In this document: in pieces, positions 49,670-56,344 of the stretch
How the letters are laid out: every line of letters begins with the position of its first letter
How positions within the stretch are numbered: the first letter of the stretch is position 1
NCBI GenBank assembly: GCA_963825345.1
Contig: CAWGSQ010000002.1
Coordinates: 310,001-374,000, forward strand
Direction of reading: 5' to 3'
Length of the DNA: 64,000 nucleotides
From: JACVRW01 sp963825345
GTDB taxonomy: Bacteria > Actinomycetota > Thermoleophilia > Solirubrobacterales > Thermoleophilaceae
Made by a program: the position numbers and the translations under genes
The notes under the pieces: model-generated
What the model was told of the DNA's origin: nothing
Seen by the model: only the letters and a program-made list of their open reading frames with translations
Databases searched by the model: none

Positions 49670-50682
49670 TGACGCACCCGAGATTGCGCGGAAAGCGCAT
49701 TTGGGCGGTCGTGATGGCGCTTGTACTCGCGCTGTCCGTGGCGGCCTGCGGTGAGAAGAAGGACGAGGAGGACAGCGGCAGCAGTGGCAGTGGCAGCGCG
49801 TCGTCCGGCAAGAAGTGCGGCAAGGTGGTGCTGAATGAGCAGGCCTGGGCAGGCTCGACGGCCAACACGTACATCGCCAAGGCCGTGCTCGAGGACGAGC
49901 TCGGCTGCCAGGTCGAGGTGACGAAGGTCGCCGAGATTCCGGTCTTCCAGGCCATGGCCGACGGCAAAGTCGACGCCGTGCTCGAGGACTGGCAGCACAC
50001 GGACGAGTACGCGCAGTACATCGACAAGGCCGGGACCGTCGTACAGGGCGGACCGCTCGGAGTCGAGGGGCACATCGGCTGGTTCATCCCGAAGTACCTG
50101 ATGGACGAGAACCCCGAGTTCAAGTCCTGGGAGGGCCTGAAGGGCAAGGAGGATCTGTTCAAGACCGCCGAGTCCGGCGACCAGGGCATGTTCCTCGGGG
50201 GCGACCCCTCCTACGTCCAGAAGGACAAGGAGCTGATCGAGGCTCTCGGGCTGAACTTCAAGCACGTGACCGCCGGCGCGGAGCCGGCCCAGGTGGCGCG
50301 CTGGAGCCAGCTCTACAAGCAGGAGGAGCCGGTCCTCTTCTACTGGTACACGCCGCAATATCTAAACCAGGAGTACGACCTGGCCGAGGTGAAGCTGCCC
50401 CCGCGTAAGGAGGGCAGTGACTGCAAGGACGACGCCAAGGAGGGTGGCGACCCTGCGCAGTACAAGTGCGAGTACGACATCACGGTGATCAACAAGCTGT
50501 TCTCGAAGAAGTTCGCGGACAGCGGCTCGCCGGCGTATGACGTGCTGAAGAAGATGACGCTGACCAACGCGGATCAGGAGCTCGTCGCCAAGGCGATCGC
50601 CGGCGACAAGCAGGATCCCGAAGAGGCCGGCGCGGACTGGGTCAAGGACAACGACGACAAGGTCCAGGAGTGGCTCCAGTAG
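49669..50682 (+). CDS. Betaine-type ABC substrate-binding lipoprotein
   Basis: A 337-residue binding protein of the OpuAC/ProX family. The lipobox LALSVAAC ends at Cys27, followed by a Ser/Gly linker. CGKVVLNEQAWAGSTANTYIAKAVLED is the start of the domain; DWQHTDEYAQYIDKAGTV and LFYWYTPQYL supply aromatic residues of the kind that form the cage for quaternary ammonium. AGGAGGAGGGG precedes the ATG at 49669. It completes the ABC importer operon. Confidence 0.92.
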   Translation: MTHPRLRGKRIWAVVMALVLALSVAACGEKKDEEDSGSSGSGSASSGKKCGKVVLNEQAWAGSTANTYIAKAVLEDELGCQVEVTKVAEIPVFQAMADGKVDAVLEDWQHTDEYAQYIDKAGTVVQGGPLGVEGHIGWFIPKYLMDENPEFKSWEGLKGKEDLFKTAESGDQGMFLGGDPSYVQKDKELIEALGLNFKHVTAGAEPAQVARWSQLYKQEEPVLFYWYTPQYLNQEYDLAEVKLPPRKEGSDCKDDAKEGGDPAQYKCEYDITVINKLFSKKFADSGSPAYDVLKKMTLTNADQELVAKAIAGDKQDPEEAGADWVKDNDDKVQEWLQ

Positions 50683-50729
50683 CCAGTTAGTCGTGTTAGG
50701 CACGCACGGCCCCGGGAAGGGGAGTCAGA

Positions 50730-51656
50730 GTGACTCTCCTCCTGGGGCTCGTGCTTGCCGGCCTGTCCGCTCTCGTGACCCAGGTCGGCTTTTTGCTGCG
50801 CCACAGAGGCGCGGTCGCGGCGCCCGACGTCGAGCTGCGCCACCCGCTTCGCAGCGCCATCGCCCTGTTCCGCTCGAAGTGGTGGACGATCGGCTACGCG
50901 CTCGCGATCGTGGCGTACGTGCTGCACGTGGGCGCGCTCACGCTGGCGGCGATGTCACTCGTGCAGGCGGTGCTCGCCGGCGGCCTCGTGGTGCTCGCCG
51001 TGGTGGCCGAGCGCTTCTTCGGCTTTGAGCTCGAGCGTCGCCAGTGGCTCGGTCTCCTGCTCACATCTCTGGGGCTCGCGATGCTCGCCGTCACGGGCGA
51101 GGCGCGCTCGGGCCAGGAATCCGCGGACTACTCCGTCGTAGCGATGCTCGCGTTCGAGGCCGCGCTCGCGTCCATCGGCGTGGCACTCGTCGTCTCCTGC
51201 AACCGGGGACGCTCGAAGTCGCACCACGGGATCCTGCTGGGGCTCGCTGCCGGCCTCCTCTTCACCACGACCCATGTGGCCGTGAAGGCGCTCAGCGGAA
51301 AGATCGATACCAGCATCCCGGAGGTCGTGCTGAGCCCGTACCTCTACCTGGCGATCGCGGGAGGCATCGTGGCCTTCTTCGCTTCGGCCCGCTCGCTCCA
51401 GATCGGGCCCGCGGTGCCGGTGATCGCCGTCACGGCGATCGCCGGGAACGCCTCGGCGATACCGGCCGGCATCATCGTCTTCGGCGATCCGCTCGGAAGC
51501 GAGGCGCTCACGGTGGTCGTCCGGACGGTGGCCTTCCTGCTCGTGGTGGCCGCCGCCGCGCTCATCCCCGCGCCGGTGCGTGCGACCGGGGAGCCGGACC
51601 TCGAGCCCGAGCCGGAGCCACGACCGCGCAGCCGGGTTAGCATCGCCGTTCAGTGA
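50730..51656 (+). CDS. DMT-superfamily transporter
   Basis: A 308-residue protein with about nine or ten spans (VLAGLSALVTQVGFLL, LVQAVLAGGLVVLAVVAERFFG, AIAGGIVAFFASARSLQ and others). The repeat structure fits the DMT superfamily; the C-terminal tail is Pro/Glu-rich. The GTG has a GGGAAGGGGAG Shine-Dalgarno. It follows the betaine importer by 47 bases on the same strand, but no shared operator is seen. Substrate unknown. The next gene overlaps as GTGA. Confidence 0.82.
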   Translation: MTLLLGLVLAGLSALVTQVGFLLRHRGAVAAPDVELRHPLRSAIALFRSKWWTIGYALAIVAYVLHVGALTLAAMSLVQAVLAGGLVVLAVVAERFFGFELERRQWLGLLLTSLGLAMLAVTGEARSGQESADYSVVAMLAFEAALASIGVALVVSCNRGRSKSHHGILLGLAAGLLFTTTHVAVKALSGKIDTSIPEVVLSPYLYLAIAGGIVAFFASARSLQIGPAVPVIAVTAIAGNASAIPAGIIVFGDPLGSEALTVVVRTVAFLLVVAAAALIPAPVRATGEPDLEPEPEPRPRSRVSIAVQ

Positions 51657-52366
51657 GCGACACCGACTACTCAGACCTCAGCGCCGTCTACATCAACTGC
51701 ACGCTCAAGCGCTCACCCGAGCCCTCTAACACGCAGGCTCTCGCCGATCGCTCGATCCGGATCCTGGAGGAGAAGGGCGTGTCCGTGGAAGTGATCCGGG
51801 CGGTGGACCACGACATCGCCACCGGCGTCTACCCCGACATGACGGAGCACGGCTGGGATAGCGACGAGTGGCCCGCGCTCTTCGACAGGGTCATGGCGGC
51901 CGACATCCTCGTCCTCCTCTCGCCGATCTGGCTCGGCGAGAAGTCGTCGGTGTGCACGCGGGTGATCGAGCGGCTGTACGGGAACAGCAGTCTGCTGAAC
52001 GAGGCAGGCCAGTACGCGTACTACGGCCGCGTGGGCGGCTGCATCATTACCGGCAACGAGGACGGCGCCAAGCACTGCGCCATGAACATCCTCTACTCGC
52101 TCCAGCACCTCGGCTTCACGATCCCACCGCAGGCGGACTCGGGCTGGATGGGCGAGGCCGGTCCGGGGCCGAGCTACCTCGACCCGGGCTCAGGCGGGCC
52201 CGAGAACGAGTTCACGAACCGCAACACCACGTTCCTGACGTGGAACCTGCTGCACCTGGCGAGGATGCTGAAGGACGCAGGCGGCATCCCCACCGAGGGC
52301 AACTCGCGGACCGAGTGGGATGCCGGCTGTCGGCTCGACTACGAGAACCCCGAGCACCGCGTCTAG
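51653..52366 (+). CDS. NADPH-dependent FMN reductase-like flavoprotein
   Basis: A 237-residue flavodoxin-fold protein. LSAVYINCTLKRSPEPSNTQAL is the FMN phosphate loop, ADILVLLSPIWLGEKSSVCTRVIERLYG is the second FMN contact, and GRVGGCIITGNEDGAKH follows. Such enzymes reduce FMN or quinones. The GTG start overlaps the transporter stop. Its stop shares CTAG with the convergent MatB-like gene. No direct link to the betaine island is visible. Confidence 0.85.
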   Translation: MSDTDYSDLSAVYINCTLKRSPEPSNTQALADRSIRILEEKGVSVEVIRAVDHDIATGVYPDMTEHGWDSDEWPALFDRVMAADILVLLSPIWLGEKSSVCTRVIERLYGNSSLLNEAGQYAYYGRVGGCIITGNEDGAKHCAMNILYSLQHLGFTIPPQADSGWMGEAGPGPSYLDPGSGGPENEFTNRNTTFLTWNLLHLARMLKDAGGIPTEGNSRTEWDAGCRLDYENPEHRV

Positions 52367-53790
52367 AGCTCCTTCTTGACGACCTTGCCCATCGCGTTGC
52401 GCGGCAGCCCCTCGACGAAGAAGACCTGGCGCGGCCGCTTGTAGTACGCGAGCAACCGGCCGACGTGCTCACGCAACTCATCGGCCTCGACGTCCGCGCC
52501 CGGCGTCTGAACCACCCAGGCGACCACTCGCTCGCCGAGCTCGGAGTCCTCCCTGCCCGCCACGGCGGCCTCGGCCACCGCCGGGTGCTCGAGCAGCGCC
52601 GACTCGATCTCGCCCGCGCCGATCTTGTAGCCGCCGCTCTTGATCAGGTCGGTCGAGCGCCGGCCGATGATCCGGATCGAGCCGCCGCCGGCATACGTGG
52701 CGAGATCGCCCGTGTGGAACCAGCCGTCGCGGAGCGCGTCGGCCGTCGCGTCGGGGCGGTTCAGGTAGCCGCTGAAGATGCTCGGGCCACGAGCCGCCAC
52801 CTCACCGATCGACTCTTGGTCCGCCTCGTCGATGACTCCACCCTGCTCGTCGAGTAGCCGCAGCTCCACGCCCGGCAGCGGCGCGCCCACCGTGCCCGGC
52901 TCCGCCGGCGAGCCGGCGCGCGCGCCGGTGAGGATGAGCGTCTCCGTGAGCCCGTAGCGCTCGAGCACGCTCTGACCCGTGAGCTCCTCGAGCTTGCGGT
53001 GAACCGATGACGGAAGCGCCGCCGAGCCGGACACCAGGAGACGCGCGCCCGCGAAGGCCTTTGCGATCGCGCCGTCCCCCTCGGCGTCTGCCGCCACCCG
53101 GCCGTACATGGTCGGCACGCCGAACACCATCGTCGCGCCGCGCTCGAGCGCGCTCGCCAGCGCCGCCGCCGAGAAGGGCCCGACGTGCTCCACCGACCCG
53201 CCCGTGCGCAGCGGCCCGAGGATGCCGAGGATGAGGCCATGCACGTGGAAGAGCGGCAGGCCGTGTGCGAGCCGGTCGTGGCTCGTCCACGCCCACACCT
53301 CGGCGAGCGCATCCAGGTTCGCGCTCACCGCACTCGATGGCATCATCGCGCCCTTCGGGGAGCCGGTCGTGCCGGACGTGTAGAGCACGAATGCCGTGTC
53401 GTCCGGCTGCATCCGGTCCCGCAGCGGCGCCCGGCCGCCGGCGTGGACGTCGACCGCGAGGCGCGCGAGCGAGCCCAGTGCCGGCGGCAGCTCGATTCCG
53501 TCGCCCACGAGGATCACATCCGGCGCGGCGTCGCTCACGATGTGCTCGAGCTCGCGCTCGCCGTAGCCCGGGTTGAGCGGCACTACGGCCGAGCGCGCGG
53601 CGAGCGCGCCGATCACTCCCACGCAGGTTTCGAGGCTCGGCTCCGCCCAGACGGCAACACGGGCATGGCCGTCCACCGCCTCTGCCACGGCGGCCGCCGC
53701 AGCGCTCAGCTCGGCGCAACTCAGCGACGCGTCCCTCACACGGATCGCAGCTCCGTCGTCCGGCTCGCCGAGGCGCGGCAGGAGGGTCAG
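52363..53790 (-). CDS. matB: Malonyl-CoA synthetase-like acyl-CoA ligase
   Basis: An ANL-superfamily ligase of about 475 residues: FVLYTSGTTGSPKGAMMP (P-loop), ERYGLTETLI, GWFHTGDLATY and the hinge RSTDLIKSGGYKIGAGEIE, with the catalytic Lys in LPRNAMGKVVKKEL. The DLIKSGGYKIGAGEIE hinge matches actinobacterial MatB, which activates malonate or methylmalonate. The family N-terminus (TLLPRL) is present only if translation starts at the CTG at 53790, which overlaps the previous stop as CTGA; otherwise the first start is GTG at 53739. Last gene of the MarR operon. Confidence 0.87.
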   Translation of the reverse strand: MTLLPRLGEPDDGAAIRVRDASLSCAELSAAAAAVAEAVDGHARVAVWAEPSLETCVGVIGALAARSAVVPLNPGYGERELEHIVSDAAPDVILVGDGIELPPALGSLARLAVDVHAGGRAPLRDRMQPDDTAFVLYTSGTTGSPKGAMMPSSAVSANLDALAEVWAWTSHDRLAHGLPLFHVHGLILGILGPLRTGGSVEHVGPFSAAALASALERGATMVFGVPTMYGRVAADAEGDGAIAKAFAGARLLVSGSAALPSSVHRKLEELTGQSVLERYGLTETLILTGARAGSPAEPGTVGAPLPGVELRLLDEQGGVIDEADQESIGEVAARGPSIFSGYLNRPDATADALRDGWFHTGDLATYAGGGSIRIIGRRSTDLIKSGGYKIGAGEIESALLEHPAVAEAAVAGREDSELGERVVAWVVQTPGADVEADELREHVGRLLAYYKRPRQVFFVEGLPRNAMGKVVKKEL

Positions 53791-54800
53791 ACGCCTCCCC
53801 AGCGCTCGCGCATGAGCGGCATGAGGTCCGCGCCGAACTGCTGGAGCGCGCGCGACTGGTCCTCGCCCGGGAAGTGGAAGACGAGCTCCGTGAAGCCGAG
53901 CTCCACGTACGTGCTCACGCTCTCAACCACCTCCTCGGGGTCGTTCGAGACGATGAAGCGGGTGTGAGCGCGGTCCTTCCCCTCGTCGGCGAGCCGCTCG
54001 AGCTCGACCGGGTCCTCGACGCCCGATTTGGCCTCCGCCGGCAGCGCGAGCGCGCCCCACCACTCGCAGGCCGTGCGCGCGTAGTCCACGTCGTGGTCGT
54101 ACGAAAGCTTGACCTCGATCATGTTGGCGATCGCGCCCCGGTCCCGGCTCTCCTCGCCGGCGCCCTCGGCCACCGCGCCGAGCAGCTGCTCGTAGAGCGC
54201 GGGGTCCTTCCCGCTCGTGCAGATGAAGCCGTCGCCCAGCCGGCCCACAAGCCTCGCCGCTTTCGGCCCACCCGCAGCGATGTAGATCGGCACCGGCTCC
54301 GGCGGCCGGTCGTAGATCGTCGCGAGAATCGTCTTGTAGTACTCGCCGTCGAAGCTCACGCGCTCTTCGGACCAGACCTGGCGGATCAGCTCGACCGCTT
54401 CCGCGAGCCGGCCGCTTCGCTCCTTGAAGCGCGGCCACTCGATGCCGAGCGCCGGGCGCTCGTTCATCGCCTCGCCGCCGCCCACGCCGAGGAACACCCG
54501 CCCTGGGCTGAGGCAGGCGAGCGTGCCGAAGGCCTGCGCGACTATCGACGGGTGGTAGCGGAACGTCGGCGTGAGCACACTCGTGCCCAGCTTGACCCGC
54601 TCGGTGCGCTCGCCGACCGCCGCGAGCCAGGCGAGCGAGTAGGGCGCGTGACCGTTCGAGTGCCGCCACGGCTGGAAGTGGTCGGACACCGCGACCGCGT
54701 CGAGACCGATGTTCTCCGCCTCGACGGCGAGGTCGAGCAGCCGCCTTGGTGCGAACTGCTCGGCCGAGGCCTTGTAACCGAGCTGAACCGCGTCCGGCAT
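53787..54800 (-). CDS. F420-dependent LLM-class oxidoreductase
   Basis: A 337-residue luciferase-like TIM-barrel protein. LGYKASAEQFAPRRLLDLAVEAE and AVSDHFQPWRHSNGHAP open the fold, PGRVFLGVGGGEAMNERPAL binds the cofactor phosphate, and IYIAAGGPKAARLVGRLGDGF is typical. It belongs to the group that includes F420-dependent glucose-6-phosphate dehydrogenase, but other substrates are possible. Clear AGGAAGGAC Shine-Dalgarno before ATG 54800. Part of the MarR operon; followed by the MatB-like gene. Confidence 0.88.
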   Translation of the reverse strand: MPDAVQLGYKASAEQFAPRRLLDLAVEAENIGLDAVAVSDHFQPWRHSNGHAPYSLAWLAAVGERTERVKLGTSVLTPTFRYHPSIVAQAFGTLACLSPGRVFLGVGGGEAMNERPALGIEWPRFKERSGRLAEAVELIRQVWSEERVSFDGEYYKTILATIYDRPPEPVPIYIAAGGPKAARLVGRLGDGFICTSGKDPALYEQLLGAVAEGAGEESRDRGAIANMIEVKLSYDHDVDYARTACEWWGALALPAEAKSGVEDPVELERLADEGKDRAHTRFIVSNDPEEVVESVSTYVELGFTELVFHFPGEDQSRALQQFGADLMPLMRERWGGV

Positions 54801-54807
54801 GTCCTTC

Positions 54808-55041
54808 CTAGCGCGCGACGGTACGGCGGAAGATCAGCCCGCAGATCACGGCGACGATCGCCGCGAGGAACGGGATGCCGAACCCCATCACGCCCACGAG
54901 CGCGAGGATGAAGCCCACGACAGCGATCACGCCCGCGGTGCTGCCCACGAGCACGAGCTGATAGGCGCGCCGCTCGCGGCTGCGTCGAGAGGGCGGTCCG
55001 CCGGATGATGGTGAGAGTCCCACGAGGCGAACCGTACTCAC
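54808..55041 (-). CDS. Small membrane protein, 77 residues
   Basis: About 27 charged N-terminal residues (SRRSRERRAYQL) precede two hydrophobic spans (VGSTAGVIAVVGFILALVG and GIPFLAAIVAVICGLIF). The GTG start overlaps the cupin stop (GTGA). It lies between the cupin and luciferase-like genes and may anchor or assist them. Function unknown. Confidence 0.65.
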   Translation of the reverse strand: MSTVRLVGLSPSSGGPPSRRSRERRAYQLVLVGSTAGVIAVVGFILALVGVMGFGIPFLAAIVAVICGLIFRRTVAR

Positions 55042-55391
55042 TCGCCGAGCAGGCGGCGGTCGAAGCCCGCGGGCGCGTGGATGTTCAGCACGCGGGTGGG
55101 TGTGTCGAGCGGGTTCCGGAACGTGTGGTTCACCCCGGGTGGCACCAGCACGAAGGTGCCCTCGGGTGCCGAGACCTCGCCCTCGTCGAGGAGGAACGTG
55201 AGCTCGCCGGCGAGGATGTAGAAGGCGTCGTCCTCGTCGGCGTGCACGTGCGTCTCCGGCCCATGGGCGCCCGACGCCATCGTGATCACGCTCACGTTGA
55301 AGCGCGGCGAGTGCTCGCTGAGGCCGAGGAACTCGACGTTGCTGAGGCGGACGCCCTCGCCGGGCGGGATGACGATGGCGCGGTCGGGCAC
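55038..55391 (-). CDS. Cupin-domain protein in the MarR operon
   Basis: A 117-residue cupin. Motif 1 is PETHVHADEDDAFYILAGELTF (His, His, Glu) and motif 2 is FVLVPPGVNHTFRNP (His). Probable metal-dependent enzyme or sensor. The GTG start and the stop of the DsrE gene form TAGTG, and the next start overlaps its stop as GTGA, so it is tightly built into the operon. Confidence 0.83.
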   Translation of the reverse strand: MPDRAIVIPPGEGVRLSNVEFLGLSEHSPRFNVSVITMASGAHGPETHVHADEDDAFYILAGELTFLLDEGEVSAPEGTFVLVPPGVNHTFRNPLDTPTRVLNIHAPAGFDRRLLGE

Positions 55392-55750
55392 TAGTAGGTC
55401 AGCGTCGAGTCGGCCCAGACGGCCAGCTCGACGAGCTTCGTGGGCGGTGCCATCTCGGCGCCGTCGGCGATCGCGTCGGGTTCGAGCCCGCGGGCGTTGC
55501 TCGACAGCCCCGACAGGAAGATCGGGACTCCGGCCGAGACGATCGCCTCCCAGTGCTCGCCGAAGCTGCCGGTGCCCACGCCCTGGACCGTCGAGGCGGT
55601 GGCGGGCCGCGCGTACTGCACGCCGTCCCCCGCGATGAAGACCTGAACGTCGTGGCCCTCCTCAGCCGCGGTGCGCGCCACGAGCAGCGCGAGCGCGCCG
55701 CGGGTGGGGTTCTCCGGGCCGGTGGCCAGGTGGATCAGGAGCTTCGCCAT
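55391..55750 (-). CDS. DsrE-family protein
   Basis: A 119-residue protein of the DsrE/YchN fold: KLLIHLATGPENPTRGALALLVARTA, then VQVFIAGDGVQYARP and the late PIFLSGLSSNARG. The conserved Cys of sulfur-relay DsrE proteins is not present, so sulfur transfer is unlikely. Starts 16 bases inside the end of the MarR gene. Confidence 0.8.
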   Translation of the reverse strand: MAKLLIHLATGPENPTRGALALLVARTAAEEGHDVQVFIAGDGVQYARPATASTVQGVGTGSFGEHWEAIVSAGVPIFLSGLSSNARGLEPDAIADGAEMAPPTKLVELAVWADSTLTY

Positions 55751-56250
55751 TGTTCCTTTCCAAGCCCCGGGTGCACGCCGCCCAACTCGGTCTGGCTCGC
55801 CTGGAGCTTCTGGAGCAGGTCTATCAGCGTTTCGCGTTCCTCGCGATTAATTCCGGCGCACAGCCGGGTCTCATAGTCGATGGCGATCTTTGCGGCGCGC
55901 TCGAGCACACCCTTCCCCTTCCTCGTGAGGTGCAACCCGCGTACGCGCCGGTCCTCGGGGTCCGGCCGTCGCTCCACGAGGCCGGCCTCCTCGAGCCGGT
56001 CCACCAGCGCGACCATCCGACTCGCCGGCACCCCGAGGCGCTCGGCGAGAGCCTGCTGCGACTGGCCCTCTGCTGCGGCCACGAAGCGAATCAGCAGGAA
56101 CTCCTTCGGATCGATTCCCACCGGTGCGAGCGCGTCCATGAAGCCCCTCGAGGAGAAGAAGCCCAGCTGCGATATCAGGAAGCCGACGCTGCGAGGCGGC
56201 CGTTCGGCCACCGGCGGCTCAACCCGCAGATCCTCATTCCCCTCAGCCAC
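55735..56250 (-). CDS. MarR-family regulator
   Basis: A 171-residue winged-helix regulator. The HTH is SQQALAERLGVPASRMVALVDRLEEAGLVERRPDPEDRR broken here for reading; key parts are LGVPASRMVALVDRLEEAG and the wing DPEDRRVRGLHLT. The GTG start at 56250 is 7 bases after TAAGCT; the longer frame would run through the divergent promoter. First gene of the six-gene operon, and divergent from the MMPL gene, which it probably represses as well. Confidence 0.88.
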   Translation of the reverse strand: MAEGNEDLRVEPPVAERPPRSVGFLISQLGFFSSRGFMDALAPVGIDPKEFLLIRFVAAAEGQSQQALAERLGVPASRMVALVDRLEEAGLVERRPDPEDRRVRGLHLTRKGKGVLERAAKIAIDYETRLCAGINREERETLIDLLQKLQASQTELGGVHPGLGKEQWRSS

Positions 56251-56257
56251 GAAGGGA

Positions 56258-56263
56258 AGCTTA
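56258..56263 (-). promoter_or_regulatory. -10 box of the MarR operon
   Basis: Minus-strand TAAGCT followed by 7 bases and GTG at 56250. The 94-base space to the divergent MMPL gene is the most AT-rich stretch nearby and must hold both promoters. Confidence 0.5.
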
Positions 56264-56344
56264 CAACGAGAAGCTATTCGTGGTATACATCTTTCTGTTT
56301 TGTAATGATCTCGCCACGTAAGCAATCAGCACGGAGGTAGTTCG

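Noticed and set aside
30199..50682. Recent horizontal transfer of the choline/betaine island
   Set aside because: Base composition and gene overlaps look the same as in the neighbouring genes, and no integrase, tRNA or flanking repeat is visible.
56170..56182. GATATCA-like half site inside the MarR gene as a further TGATATATCA operator
   Set aside because: It lies inside coding sequence, lacks the full palindrome and is not near a promoter.
56261..56305. TTACAA/TTGTAA pair as a MarR operator
   Set aside because: The two arms are about 33 bases apart, too far for one MarR dimer; the region is simply AT-rich promoter DNA.
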